From positions 310,001-374,000 of the forward strand of contig NZ_QMIG01000003.1 in the NCBI RefSeq assembly GCF_003287285.1: a DNA stretch of 64,000 bases. Direction: 5' to 3'. The notes under the pieces are model-generated. The model was not told the DNA's origin and made no database searches. It saw only the letters and a program-made list of their open reading frames with translations. Numbering within the stretch: position 1 is the first letter of the stretch; each line of letters starts with the position of its first letter. The position numbers and the translations under genes are program-made. This document shows positions 34,904 to 46,364 of the stretch, piece after piece. The DNA is from Phytoactinopolyspora halophila (GTDB lineage Bacteria > Actinomycetota > Actinomycetes > Jiangellales > Jiangellaceae).

Positions 34904-36949
34904 TCAGCCCGGGCGCCGCACGACGGCGACCCCGCGCGGCTCCAGCGCGAGCGCACCGCCGGCCGACATCGGCGGTCCGGCCAGGACGTCGCCGGACAGT
35001 CCCGGGACCTCCACGTGCCGCGCGGTGCGATTGACCAGGAACCAGAACTCGTCGGTGCCGTTCGTGCGGATGGCGAGCTCGACGTCTCCCCCGGTCCGGG
35101 GGCCGAGCTCGGCACTGATTCCGGCGGCCGTGAGCAGCTCGGCCAGTACTGGCGCGATCCCGCCGGCGCCCAGGCGGGTCGAGACGTAGGTGGCCGAGCC
35201 GTCGCGCACCGGTCTCCTGGTCACGGCCGCGCGCCCGGCGTGGTCCCCGGACGTGTACCAGGCCAGGACTTTCACCTCGGGGTCGACCAGGTCGATCCGA
35301 TCCGTCCACAGGGAGCCGGTGGTGCCGTTGTCGAGTTCCACGACCTCGTCCGGCAGCAGTGGCGCGAACTCCTCGATCCGGATACCGAGAACGTCACGCA
35401 GCGCACCCGGATAGCCCCCGAGCCAGACGTGGTCGTTCTCGTCCACGATCCCGGAGAAGTAGGTCGTCACCAGGTGCCCGCCGCTGTCCACGTAGCTCGC
35501 CAGCTCCGCCGCGAGCGGCTGCGGCACGACATGCAGGATCGGCGCCACGACAAGTTCGTAGGTCGCCAGGTCGGTGCCCGTGGGTATCACGTCGGCACGC
35601 ACGCCCAGGTCCTGCAACGCCGAGTACCAGTCGAGTGCCTCCTGGTGATACCGCAGGTACGAGGTGGGGTGCGAGTCCTGCTCGCTGACCCACCACGAGT
35701 CCCAGTCCACGAGGATCGCCACCCGGGCGGGTTTCCGATCCGAGCCGACGACGGGTGCCAGCGCGTCGAGCGTCTGCCCCAGCTCGACGACGGAGCGGAA
35801 CACGGCTGTGTCCGCACCCGCATGCGGCACCATCGCCGAGTGGTACTTCTCGGCACCGGCCGCCGACTGGCGCCACTGGAAGAAGCAGACCGCGTCGGCG
35901 CCGTGCGCGACGTGGGTGAGCGAGTCCCGGATCATCTCCCCGGGCCGTTTGGCCAGGTTGACCGGCTGCCAGTTCACGGCGCTCGTCGAGTGCTCCATGA
36001 GAAACCACGGCCGGCCACCCGCGAGGTTGCCCGTGAAGTTCGCGCAGAATGCCAGCTCGTCCCGGCTCTGCTCGCCCGGGCGGACGTAGTGATCGTTCGA
36101 GACGAAATCGACCTCGCCTGCCCAGTCCGCGTAGTTCATCCCCTTCGTTCCTCCCATCACCATGAAGTTCGTGGTGACGGGGACATCCGGGGTGAAACGC
36201 CGCAGCACGTCCCGTTCGGCACACAGGTACTCCTTCAGCGCATCCGACGAGAACCGCTTGAAGTCCAGCTGCTGCGTGGGATTGGGATGCGATGCGGCCA
36301 GGCGCGGTGGCAGCACCTGATCCCAGCTGGAGTAGTGCTGGGACCAGAACGCCGTGCCCCACGCGTGGTTGAGCGCATCCAGGCTGGCGTAGCGCTGCCG
36401 CAGCCACGCGCGAAACGCGCGGGCCGCGTCGTCGGAATAGTCGTAGAGGTTGTGGCAGCCCAGCTCGTTCGAGACGTGCCAGGCGGCCAGCGCCGGATGC
36501 GTGGCGTAGCGTTCGGCCAGCGCCTCGACCAGCGCCAGGGCGTACTCGCGGAAGATCGCCGACGTCGGCCGCCAGTGCTGGCGGGCTCCCGGCCACACCG
36601 TCTCACCGGTCCGCGTGACGGGCAGGATCTCCGGGTGACGTGCCGTCAGCCACGGTGGCGGCGAGGCCGTCGCCGTGGCGAGATCCACCGCGATGCCGTT
36701 CGCGTGCAGCAGGTCCATCACCTCGTCGAGCCACGCGAAGTCCCAGCTGTCCTCATCGGGCTGGATCCGTGCCCAGGAGAAGATCGCCAGCGAGACGATG
36801 TTGACTCCCGCCTCCCGCATGAGGCGGACGTCCTCGTGCCACACGTCTCGGGTCCACTGCTCCGGGTTGTAGTCCGAGCCGTAGGCCATGCGAGAGCCCG
36901 GCATGCCCGTCGGCCAGCGCAGCCATCGGTGGTCGGTAGAAGGTGTCAT
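34904..36949 (-). CDS. GH42 beta-galactosidase
   Basis: 681 residues. N-terminal YGSDYNPEQWTRDVWHEDVRLM is the GH42 hallmark. Acid/base Glu is in WHVSNELGCHNLYDYS and the nucleophile Glu is in WFLMEHSTSAVNW. The trimerisation and beta domains follow (LVVAPILHVV region, then the C-terminal beta-sandwich). It has no signal peptide, so it acts on imported beta-galactosides. ATG 36949 follows GGAGGAGAA; the longer frame to 37036 has no ribosome site. It is last in the permease-permease-binding-protein operon and ends at the shared hairpin A3. Confidence 0.92.
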   Translation of the reverse strand: MTPSTDHRWLRWPTGMPGSRMAYGSDYNPEQWTRDVWHEDVRLMREAGVNIVSLAIFSWARIQPDEDSWDFAWLDEVMDLLHANGIAVDLATATASPPPWLTARHPEILPVTRTGETVWPGARQHWRPTSAIFREYALALVEALAERYATHPALAAWHVSNELGCHNLYDYSDDAARAFRAWLRQRYASLDALNHAWGTAFWSQHYSSWDQVLPPRLAASHPNPTQQLDFKRFSSDALKEYLCAERDVLRRFTPDVPVTTNFMVMGGTKGMNYADWAGEVDFVSNDHYVRPGEQSRDELAFCANFTGNLAGGRPWFLMEHSTSAVNWQPVNLAKRPGEMIRDSLTHVAHGADAVCFFQWRQSAAGAEKYHSAMVPHAGADTAVFRSVVELGQTLDALAPVVGSDRKPARVAILVDWDSWWVSEQDSHPTSYLRYHQEALDWYSALQDLGVRADVIPTGTDLATYELVVAPILHVVPQPLAAELASYVDSGGHLVTTYFSGIVDENDHVWLGGYPGALRDVLGIRIEEFAPLLPDEVVELDNGTTGSLWTDRIDLVDPEVKVLAWYTSGDHAGRAAVTRRPVRDGSATYVSTRLGAGGIAPVLAELLTAAGISAELGPRTGGDVELAIRTNGTDEFWFLVNRTARHVEVPGLSGDVLAGPPMSAGGALALEPRGVAVVRRPG

Positions 36950-37021
36950 ACGTCGGTTCTCCTCCAGCGCCCTGCGGCGCGTGTGTGCGTTGTCGTTCGC
37001 TGGTGTCACCAGCTCGGCGCG

Positions 37022-37072
37022 GGCCCGTGACGCCACCGGCCGACGTCACATGGCCCACGGACGTCACGGGCC
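37022..37072 (-). terminator. Intercistronic hairpin after the binding-protein gene
   Basis: Arms GGCCCGTGACG (37022-37032) and CGTCACGGGCC (37062-37072) are perfect complements with a 29-base loop. The hairpin lies between the binding-protein stop and the beta-galactosidase start. It may stabilise the upstream message or partly terminate it, which would explain higher expression of the binding protein. Confidence 0.55.
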
Positions 37073-37076
37073 GGCC

Positions 37077-38444
37077 TCACTGGCTGACGTCGAACCCCTG
37101 GTCGGCAGCGAACGTTGTCAGTGCCTCCTGCCACTCGTGCAGCCCGTCGCTGATGGTGGTGTCGGAGACGTAGGCCTGGCCCACGGTGTCGTTGAAGATC
37201 GAGTGCGCGTAGACCTGGAACGGCAGGTAACTCCAGCCCTCGCGGACGTTCGCCGCCGACTCCGCGAAGATCTTGTTCGCCTGCTGGCCACCGAAGTACT
37301 CGAACTCGGTCTCCAGGAACTCGTCCGACTCCAGCTTCTCGACCACCGCCGGGAAGAGACCCTGGTCGATCTTCGTCTGCACGCCGTCGCCGGCATTCGC
37401 GTACTCGACGAACGCGTACGCCAGCTCCTCGTTCGCGTTCTCGCCGTCGCGCATCACGGCCAGCGCGCTGCCGCCGTTCTCCGCGCTGGCGGATTCGCCG
37501 TCCTCCCACTGCGGCAGGGGCGCCACCCGCCAGTCGCCGGAGGCGCCCGGGACGCCCGACTCGAAGTTCGCCGGCATCCACGCGCCGGCCGACAGCGTGG
37601 CGATCGTTCCGTCGGACAGTGCCTGGTACCACTCGTCGGTCCAGCCGTTGATCGGCGCCACGAGATCCTCATCGATCAGCTGTTGCCAGGTCTCGGCGTA
37701 CGTGGTGGACCCCTCGTCGGTGAAATCGACGGTCACCTCGGTGCCGTCCACCTGGAACGGCTGGCCACCGGCCTGCCAGATAAGGCTGGTCGCCAGCCCG
37801 GCATCGCCGGTGTCGCTGGTGATGTACACGTCCGGGTCAGCCTCTTGCAGCTCCCGCGCCGCGTCGACGTACTCGTCCCAGGTGGTGGGCACGTCGACGT
37901 CGTGGGTGTCGAAGACCTCCTTGTTGTAGAAGAGCGCCATCGGCCCGGAGTCCATCGGCAGGCCGTAGACGCCCTCCCCCTGCGAGACCGAACTCCACGG
38001 ACCCGGCGTGTACGTCCCCTCCAACTCCGCGGCGCCGAACTGGGCCAGATCGGTCAGCGCCTCCGCATGGACGAACTGGGCCAGGGCGAAGTACTCGATG
38101 TGCGCCACGTCCGGGATGCCGGAACCCGCGGAGATCGCGTTCTGCAGCGCCGTGTACTGGTCATCGCCGCTTCCCGCGTTCACCAGGTCGACGCTGACCT
38201 CGGGATACTCCTCTTCGAAGTCCTCCACCACCTGGTCGAGCGTGGGTTCCCATGCCCACACGGTGATCTCCCCACCTTCCTCGAGGGCGGATTCGAGGGA
38301 CGCCTCGGCATCGTCGGCGGCTCCGCCCTCGCTGGTGCCCGAGTCGTCGGAGCCGCAGGCGGAAAGGGTCAACGCCAGGGCCAGGCCCACGGAGCATGTC
38401 AGGGCGAGCGGGTACCTCGCCGCGCGGTGTCGGTATTCGGTCAT
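37077..38444 (-). CDS. Sugar-binding lipoprotein of beta-galactoside ABC transporter
   Basis: 455 residues. The lipoprotein signal ends LALTLSACGSDD, so the Cys is lipidated. A family 1 binding-protein body follows an acidic linker (GEITVWAWEPTLDQVVEDFE, YGLPMDSGPMALFYNKEVF). ATG 38444 follows AGAGGAAC. The open frame upstream of this is non-coding read-through of the permease region. The operon places a GH42 enzyme directly downstream, so beta-galactosides such as galacto-oligosaccharides or galactan fragments are the likely ligands. Confidence 0.88.
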   Translation of the reverse strand: MTEYRHRAARYPLALTCSVGLALALTLSACGSDDSGTSEGGAADDAEASLESALEEGGEITVWAWEPTLDQVVEDFEEEYPEVSVDLVNAGSGDDQYTALQNAISAGSGIPDVAHIEYFALAQFVHAEALTDLAQFGAAELEGTYTPGPWSSVSQGEGVYGLPMDSGPMALFYNKEVFDTHDVDVPTTWDEYVDAARELQEADPDVYITSDTGDAGLATSLIWQAGGQPFQVDGTEVTVDFTDEGSTTYAETWQQLIDEDLVAPINGWTDEWYQALSDGTIATLSAGAWMPANFESGVPGASGDWRVAPLPQWEDGESASAENGGSALAVMRDGENANEELAYAFVEYANAGDGVQTKIDQGLFPAVVEKLESDEFLETEFEYFGGQQANKIFAESAANVREGWSYLPFQVYAHSIFNDTVGQAYVSDTTISDGLHEWQEALTTFAADQGFDVSQ

Positions 38445-38473
38445 GTCGGTTCCTCTCATATCGGTGTCGGACA

Positions 38474-39415
38474 TCATCTGCCGCTTCCCGCAGTCAGCCC
38501 GGATTGCCAGAAACGCTGGAGCAGCAGAAACGCCACGATCAGGGGGACGATCGTCAGCAGCGAGCCAGTGATCACCAGATTGAAGATCGCCTCGCCGCCG
38601 ACCGTGGAGGCTTGCGAGTTCCACTCGTTCAGACCCAGCGTCAGCGGATACCAGCTGGAATCCCGGAGCATGATCAGCGGCAGGAAGTAGTTGTTCCAGG
38701 TCGCCACCATCGTGAACAGCAAGACGGTAACCATCCCCGGCGCCAGCAGCGGCAAGCTGACCTTGAAGAAGGTGCTGAACTCCCCCGATCCGTCCACCCG
38801 GGCAGCTTCCAGCAGCTCGGTGGGTATCGCCTCCAAGGCGTACACCCACATCAGGTACAGGCCGAACGGCGAGATCAGCGACGGGATGATGACCGACCAC
38901 GGGGTGTTGGTGAGCCCGACTTCGCTGAACATCAGGAAGGTGGGCACCGCGAGCGCCGTCCCCGGCACGGCGACCGCCCCGATCACGATCGCGAAGACGG
39001 CACGCTTGCCGGGAAAGTCGAAGATGGCCAGGGCGTAGCCACCGAGAACCGCCAGGAAGGTGGCACCACCGGCACCGAGCACCACGTAGAGCACCGTATT
39101 CAGCAGCCAGCGCAGGAAGATCCCGTCGTCGTAGCTCAGCGTGTCGACGATGTTGTCCCAGAGCGCGAAGCCGTCGCCGAACCACAGGCCGAACGATCCG
39201 AACAGGCTCTCCTGGGTCTTGGTGGCGTTGATGAAGAGCCACACCAGCGGGACGAGGCTGTAGATCAGCACGATGCCGGTCAGGGCGGTGAGCAGCGGCC
39301 TGCGACGGGGACGCTCCACGGTGTAGTGGCGGCGCGCCCGCCGGCGCGTGGACGCGAGCGGGGTCATCGGCCGGCTGGAGGTCTTCCGCGCGCGATCCGG
39401 AAGGTGCGTGGTCAC
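38474..39415 (-). CDS. Sugar ABC transporter permease (MalG-type)
   Basis: 313 residues. A basic N-terminal tail is followed by six membrane segments, the first being LLTALTGIVLIYSLVPLVWLF. The EAA loop reads EAARVDGSGEFSTFFKVSLP, with the conserved Glu-Ala-Ala and Gly. The ATG overlaps the previous permease stop by four bases, and the binding-protein gene follows after 29 bases. No ATPase gene is present, suggesting a shared MsiK-type ATPase. Confidence 0.9.
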   Translation of the reverse strand: MTTHLPDRARKTSSRPMTPLASTRRRARRHYTVERPRRRPLLTALTGIVLIYSLVPLVWLFINATKTQESLFGSFGLWFGDGFALWDNIVDTLSYDDGIFLRWLLNTVLYVVLGAGGATFLAVLGGYALAIFDFPGKRAVFAIVIGAVAVPGTALAVPTFLMFSEVGLTNTPWSVIIPSLISPFGLYLMWVYALEAIPTELLEAARVDGSGEFSTFFKVSLPLLAPGMVTVLLFTMVATWNNYFLPLIMLRDSSWYPLTLGLNEWNSQASTVGGEAIFNLVITGSLLTIVPLIVAFLLLQRFWQSGLTAGSGR

Positions 39416-40347
39416 GCTTCAGCCCCCTTCCGCATGCCGCGCAGCTGCACGAGGTAGGCGATGACCATCGTGATGACCCCCATGATGATCGCCACCGTCG
39501 CGGCGTAGTTGTGTTGCTGGCCCGAGAAGGACAGCGAGAAGGCGTACATGTTCGGCGTGAAGCTGGAGGTGATCGCGTTCGGTGCGAGGCTTTGCAGGAT
39601 GCTCGGCTCGTTGAAGAGCTGGAAGCTCCCGATGATCGAGAAGATCGTCGCGATCACGATGGCTCCCTTGATGGCCGGCAGCTTGATGGACGTGATGACA
39701 CGCAGCTGGCTCGCGCCGTCGATCTCGGCCGCCTCGTACAGCGACGGCGGGATCACCCGCAGCGCCGCGTAGAAGATCAGCATGTTGTACCCGACGAACT
39801 CCCACGTCACGACGTTGCCGATGGAGATCAGGATGAGGTCCGGCGACAGCGGATCGGGGAACGAGATACCGAACGCGTCGTTGATGTTGGCCACCAGGCC
39901 GAACCGCGTCCCGTACATGAAGCCCCACATGAGCGTGGCGACGACGGCGGGCACGGCGTACGGCATGAAGATCGTGATCCGGAAGAAGCTCTTGCCGTAC
40001 AGGCGGCCGCTGTCGATCGCGAGCGCGACCAGCAGGGCGAGGAACAGCATGATCGGAACCTGGACGGCCAGGAATATCGAGACCCGGCCCAGCGCCGCCC
40101 AGAATTGCGGATCGCTGAGCGCGCGTTGGTAGTTCTCCAACCCGATGAACGACGTGCCGCCGACCATCTGCTCGCGAAACAGGCTGAGATAGATCGAATA
40201 TCCGATGGGGGCAAGGAACACGAGCGCGAAGACCGCCATGAACGGTCCCATGAAACCCCAGCCGATCCAGGAACGCCTTCGTCGCGGTCGACGCGATCGC
40301 GGCGTCGGTGACCCGGTCTCGGCCACGGGTTCGGCCAACGTTGTCAT
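39412..40347 (-). CDS. Sugar ABC transporter permease (MalF-type)
   Basis: 311 residues. An Arg-rich cytoplasmic tail (RSRRPRRRRSWIGWG) precedes six membrane segments. The EAA loop reads EAAEIDGASQLRVITSIKLP. It is the first gene of the operon, directly downstream of two palindromic LacI-type operators. Its start at 40347 faces the LacI regulator gene across a 270-base divergent region. Confidence 0.9.
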   Translation of the reverse strand: MTTLAEPVAETGSPTPRSRRPRRRRSWIGWGFMGPFMAVFALVFLAPIGYSIYLSLFREQMVGGTSFIGLENYQRALSDPQFWAALGRVSIFLAVQVPIMLFLALLVALAIDSGRLYGKSFFRITIFMPYAVPAVVATLMWGFMYGTRFGLVANINDAFGISFPDPLSPDLILISIGNVVTWEFVGYNMLIFYAALRVIPPSLYEAAEIDGASQLRVITSIKLPAIKGAIVIATIFSIIGSFQLFNEPSILQSLAPNAITSSFTPNMYAFSLSFSGQQHNYAATVAIIMGVITMVIAYLVQLRGMRKGAEA

Positions 40348-40459
40348 CCGGCTTCCTCGAAGTTGTCGTCCTGCGTCATCGATTCGTGTGCTTCGTCGAT
40401 TCGGTGGTGCGGTGGTGCTGACCTGCGGCTACCCGTGGGCTGGCAGCCCCGGCCATCCG

Positions 40460-40475
40460 ATGTTTACGTAAACAT
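40460..40475. promoter_or_regulatory. LacI-type operator 1
   Basis: ATGTTTACGTAAACAT is a perfect 16-base palindrome with the central CG expected for LacI-family sites. It lies 113 bases upstream of the first permease start. An identical copy lies 34 bases away. Confidence 0.85.
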
Positions 40476-40493
40476 CAGGCGGGTCCGGATGCG

Positions 40494-40509
40494 ATGTTTA
40501 CGTAAACAT
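40494..40509. promoter_or_regulatory. LacI-type operator 2
   Basis: This is an identical copy of the 16-base palindrome at 40460-40475. Centre-to-centre spacing is 34 bases, about three helical turns, so two dimers could contact each other. It is nearer the regulator gene, which suggests autoregulation as well. Confidence 0.85.
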
Positions 40510-40617
40510 GGATTAGCGTGATGTTGTCACCGTTCCCGGCAGGCGTCAAGACTCCATCACCGAGCTGTGACACTCGCCCACGGCGGCACCCGAATTACCG
40601 AGCAGGAGCACGGAGTG

Positions 40618-41715
40618 ATGATGAGCCAACACCCCGCCGACGACGCGCCTGGCCAGCGGCGGCCGGAATCGGATGGCACGGCCACCCGTCCGGCGAACGG
40701 CGTGCACGCACCGCGTCAGCGGGTGTCGATGGCCGACGTCGCCCGGCACGCGGGCGTCTCGTCGCAGACCGTGTCGCGCGTCTCCAACGGTTACCCGGGG
40801 GTGGTGGATTCCACCCGCCAGCGCGTCCTCGCCGCGATGCGCGAGCTCGGCTACCGGCCCAACAGCGCGGCCCGCGCGCTCAAGAGCGGGGAATTCCGCA
40901 CCATCGGGGTCATCCTGTTTACCCTGGCCACCACCGGCAACGTGCGGACCCTGGAAGCGATCACCACATCTGCTGCGCGCGAGGGTTACGCCATCACCAT
41001 CATCCCCGTCGCGGTTCCCACCCAAGACGGCGTGCACGGCGCGTTCACCCGGCTCGGCGAGCTGGCCGTCGACGCCGTGATCGTTATCATGGAGGTCCAC
41101 CTGCTCGACACCTCGACCGTCACCTTGCCCCCTGGGGTCCCGGTAGTGGTCGTCAGCGCCGACGCCGGAGACCGCTACAGCGTCGTCGACACCGACCAGG
41201 CCGACGGCACCCGGCAGGCCGTCCGCCACCTCCTCGACCTCGGCCACCGCACGGTGTGGCACGTCGCCGGCCCGGAAGAGTCATTCGCCGCCGGGCACCG
41301 CGCCGATACGTGGCGCGCGATCCTCGAAAGCGACGGACGCCCCGTCCCGCCGATGCTCCGTGGAGACTGGTCGACCGAATCCGGATACCAGGCAGGGTTG
41401 CAACTCCTCCGCGAATCCGGATGCACCGCCGTCTTCGTCGCCAACGACCAGATGGCGCTCGGCGTGCTCCGGGCGTTCCACGAAGGCGGACGGCGCGTCC
41501 CCCACGACGTCAGCGTGGTCGGATTCGACGACATCGCCGAAGCCAGCTCCTTCATCCCGCCGCTCACCACCGTCCACCAGGACTTCACCGAGACCGGACA
41601 CCGCTGCGTCGAAGGCGTGCTGCGGCAGATGCGCACCGACGCGCCCGAGCGCGGCACCACCCTGGTACCGACCTGGCTCGTCCCCCGCGCGAGCACGGCG
41701 CCGCCGCCGGCATGA
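40618..41715 (+). CDS. LacI-family transcriptional regulator of beta-galactoside operon
   Basis: 365 residues. The N-terminal HTH is VSMADVARHAGVSSQTVSRVSNGYPGVV with the minor-groove hinge helix near YRPNSAARALKSG. The periplasmic-binding-protein-like effector domain covers the rest (GHRTVWHVAGPEES, FVANDQMALGVLRAFHEGGRRVP, VGFDDIAEA). About 35 residues precede the HTH; I use ATG 40618, nine bases after AGGAG. It is divergent from the galactoside operon and almost certainly binds the twin operators. The inducer is probably galactose, allolactose or a disaccharide. Confidence 0.9.
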   Translation: MMSQHPADDAPGQRRPESDGTATRPANGVHAPRQRVSMADVARHAGVSSQTVSRVSNGYPGVVDSTRQRVLAAMRELGYRPNSAARALKSGEFRTIGVILFTLATTGNVRTLEAITTSAAREGYAITIIPVAVPTQDGVHGAFTRLGELAVDAVIVIMEVHLLDTSTVTLPPGVPVVVVSADAGDRYSVVDTDQADGTRQAVRHLLDLGHRTVWHVAGPEESFAAGHRADTWRAILESDGRPVPPMLRGDWSTESGYQAGLQLLRESGCTAVFVANDQMALGVLRAFHEGGRRVPHDVSVVGFDDIAEASSFIPPLTTVHQDFTETGHRCVEGVLRQMRTDAPERGTTLVPTWLVPRASTAPPPA

Positions 41716-41825
41716 ACCCACGCCGCTCCCCCGCGCTGACCGCGTACGCCGCCCGAGAGGTATCGCCGCGCGGCGATCGCGGCTACGATCGACGGCGCCA
41801 CCGGAGGCGTGGACGAGGGAGGATC

Positions 41826-43013
41826 ATGCGCTCGAGGGTTGCTTCTACGGCAGTCGTGGCCGCCGTGGCGGTGCTGGCCGCCGGTTGTGTCGAGGATGGC
41901 GCGGCCGACGACGAGGAGGCCACTGCCGTCGAGGGCCTGGCCGGCGAGGGTTCCGGGGAAGAGTGCACCATCGAGGAGCCGGTGCCGGTGGGGGTGGTGT
42001 TCAGCCTCACCGGAGGCGCCGCCTTCGCCGGTGAGTACCAGCGCGAGGGGCTGGAGCTGGCATTCGAGGAGATCAACGGCAAGGGCGGTGTCGAGTACGA
42101 GCTCGTCCTCGAAGACGACGCCACCGAGCTGGAAGACAGCATCGCGGCATTCGAGAAGCTCATCGAGCGCGACGAGGTCAGCATTATCGTCGGCCCGACG
42201 CTGTCGGACATGGCGTTCTCCACGTTCGAGGACGCGCAGCAGGCCGGCGTTCCCGTCCTGGGAATTTCCACCACCGCCAAGGGAATCCCGGATATCGGCG
42301 ACTACGTGTTCCGCAACTCCATCCCCGAGGAGGTGGCCCTCGCGCAGAGCCTGCCCGCGGCCCGCGACGCGCTGGGTTTGGAGAACGTCGCGGTGATGCA
42401 CGACAACGAGGACGAGTTCACCTCGTCGGCGTACACCACCATGACGGAGGTGCTCGACGAGGAGGGTATCGAGATCGTCGGGGACGAGACGTTCCAGACG
42501 GCTGACACCGAGTTCCGCTCCCAGCTGACCAAGATCCGCGAGGACGATCCGGACGCGCTGGTTCTCTCGGCCCTGCCGGCCGCCACCGTCCCACTGGTGC
42601 AGCAGGCTCGCGAGCTCGGCCTCGACGTGCCGATCGTCGGGGGCAACGCCTTCAACTCGCCGGTGATGATCGACAACCTGGAGGACGCGGCCGAAGGGCT
42701 CATCGTCGGCGGCGCCTGGAGTGACGCGCTGGACAGCCCGGGCAATGCCGAATTCATCGAGTCCTACACCGACACCTACGATCGCGCTCCGGATCAGTTC
42801 GCCGCCCAGGCATACACCGCGGCCCACATGATCGACGCGGCGGTGCGAGCCGGCTGCGACGGGAACCGCGAGGCGATCAAGACCAACCTGGGCCAGCTCT
42901 CGGAGCTGGATACCGTGCTGGGCACCCTCTCGCTCGACGAGAACGGGGAGGTTCACCACGAGCCCGTCGTCCAGATCGTCGAGGACGGTGAGTTCACCCT
43001 CCTCGACGGCTGA
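41826..43013 (+). CDS. Liv-type ABC transporter substrate-binding lipoprotein
   Basis: 395 residues. The lipobox is VLAAGC. The mature protein has GVVFSLTGGAAFAGEYQREGLELAFEEING, typical of branched-chain amino-acid (HAAT) binding proteins. Further blocks are IIVGPTLSDMAFS and GVPVLGISTTAKGI. A GAGGGAGG ribosome site precedes ATG 41826. It heads an operon with membrane and ATPase genes. HAAT ligands include amino acids, amides, urea and aromatic compounds, so the substrate is open. Confidence 0.9.
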   Translation: MRSRVASTAVVAAVAVLAAGCVEDGAADDEEATAVEGLAGEGSGEECTIEEPVPVGVVFSLTGGAAFAGEYQREGLELAFEEINGKGGVEYELVLEDDATELEDSIAAFEKLIERDEVSIIVGPTLSDMAFSTFEDAQQAGVPVLGISTTAKGIPDIGDYVFRNSIPEEVALAQSLPAARDALGLENVAVMHDNEDEFTSSAYTTMTEVLDEEGIEIVGDETFQTADTEFRSQLTKIREDDPDALVLSALPAATVPLVQQARELGLDVPIVGGNAFNSPVMIDNLEDAAEGLIVGGAWSDALDSPGNAEFIESYTDTYDRAPDQFAAQAYTAAHMIDAAVRAGCDGNREAIKTNLGQLSELDTVLGTLSLDENGEVHHEPVVQIVEDGEFTLLDG

Positions 43014-43030
43014 CGATCCCGGGACGTTCG

Positions 43031-43909
43031 ATGTTGCAGCAACTGGCCAACGGGCTGTTCGCCGGTTCGATCTATGCCCTGTTCGCGATCGGCTTCACCC
43101 TGGTGTTCGGCATCCTGCGCCACCTCAACCTCGCCCACGCGGCGATTTTCACGACCGGCGGGTTCCTCTCCGTCGATCTGATCTCGCGGCAGGGCCTGCC
43201 GATCTGGCTGGCCTTTCCCCTGGTGATGCTGGCCGGAGGGTTGATCGGGCTGCTGCTGGAGCGGATCGCCTTCCGCCCGCTGGCCGGGCGTCCCGACGAG
43301 CACTTCGCCGGCCTGATCTCGTCTGTCGCCTTCGGTGGAATGCTCATCGCCCTGGTGCAGGCACGTTACGGGACAGAGCAGCAGAGCATCTCCTCCGAGG
43401 CCTTCCCGAACGAGGTTTACACGGTCGCCGGCGTGTCGATCAGTCTCGCCCAGCTCACGACCCTGGGCCTCGCGCTGGTGCTCATGCTCGGTCTTGCCTG
43501 GGTGGTGGCGGCCACCCCGCTGGGGCGGGCCATGCGCGCGGTCGCGGAGAACGCGCGGGCCGCGCGGGTGCTGGGCATCAACGTGGAGCGGGTCACGGCC
43601 AGTACCTATGCCCTCTCCTCCGCCCTGGGCGCCATGGCGGGCATGCTGATGGTGCTCAACGTCGGCCAAGGCGACCTCGGAATGGGCCTGGCCATCGAGC
43701 TCACCGGCTTCGCGGTCATCATTCTCGGCGGCATGGGCTCGTTGTGGGGAGCCATGGCGGCGGGGCTGATCCTCGGGTTGGCCGAGGCGCTCACCATCCA
43801 TCACATCGGGTCCTCCTGGAAGGACGTCGTCGCTTTCGGCCTCCTGTTCGCCATCTTGCTGGTGCGCCCCCAAGGTCTGTTCGGAACGATCAAGGCGCGG
43901 GAGGTCTGA
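43031..43909 (+). CDS. Liv-type ABC transporter permease (LivH)
   Basis: 292 residues, about eight membrane segments. The N-terminus LLQQLANGLFAGSIYALFAI is the LivH signature. The cytoplasmic loop TPLGRAMRAVAENARAARVLGINV and GFAVIILGGMGSLWGAMAAG are conserved family blocks. It starts 18 bases after the binding-protein stop and abuts the next gene (TGAATG). Confidence 0.92.
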   Translation: MLQQLANGLFAGSIYALFAIGFTLVFGILRHLNLAHAAIFTTGGFLSVDLISRQGLPIWLAFPLVMLAGGLIGLLLERIAFRPLAGRPDEHFAGLISSVAFGGMLIALVQARYGTEQQSISSEAFPNEVYTVAGVSISLAQLTTLGLALVLMLGLAWVVAATPLGRAMRAVAENARAARVLGINVERVTASTYALSSALGAMAGMLMVLNVGQGDLGMGLAIELTGFAVIILGGMGSLWGAMAAGLILGLAEALTIHHIGSSWKDVVAFGLLFAILLVRPQGLFGTIKAREV

Positions 43910-45614
<1,705 letters not shown>

Positions 45615-45622
<8 letters not shown>

Positions 45623-46346
45623 CACGGCACCCGAATCTGACACCATCGTCTCGGTGCAGGGCCTGCACGTGTCCTACGGGAGGGTCCAGGCGGTACGCGA
45701 CATCTCCTTCGATGTCCCCGCAGGCGCGGTGGTAACCCTAGTCGGCGCCAACGGCGCCGGTAAGACCACCGTGCTCAACGCCGTGGCCGGGCTCGTGAAA
45801 CCGCGTGCGGGCACCGTGCTGTACCGGGGCCGGGACGTGACCCGCTGGCCGGCGCACAAGCTCGTCGCCGCCGGCATGGTTCTGGTCCCCGAAGGCCGCC
45901 AGATCCTCGGGACCCTCACGGTTGCCGAAAACCTGCAACTCGGTGGCTGGCGGCGAAGGAAGGCGTCTGCGGCCGCCATCGACGAGATGTACGAACGCTT
46001 CCCCGTGCTCGCCGAGCGCCGGAACCTGCGTGCGGGATCGCTCTCCGGCGGGGAGCAGCAGATGCTGGCCATCGCTCGCGCGATGGTGGCCCGGCCCCAG
46101 GTGATCCTCATGGACGAACCCTCGATGGGCCTGGCCCCCAAGATGGTGGACGAGATCTTCGGCGTGATCGAGACCGTCCGCTCCAGCGGCGTGACCGTCG
46201 TGCTCGTCGAGCAGAACGCCCGCCGCGCCCTGCGCGCCGCCGACACCGGCTACGTGCTGGAAACCGGCACCCTGGCCCATTCCGGGCCAGCCGCGCGCCT
46301 GCTGAAAGATCCCCGCGTCGTCCAGGCCTATCTCGGCGTCGAGTGA
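45615..46346 (+). CDS. Liv-type ABC transporter ATPase (LivF)
   Basis: 243 residues. Walker A GANGAGKTT, signature LSGGEQQMLAIARAM, Walker B VILMDEPSMGL and switch His/Gln region VVLVEQN. The wording VPEGRQILGTLTVAENLQLG is typical of LivF. ATG 45615 overlaps the fused gene by eight bases. It ends the operon, converging 18 bases later on a VapC remnant with no clear hairpin between. Confidence 0.92.
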
Positions 46347-46364
46347 GGCCCGTCTGCGCGACCC

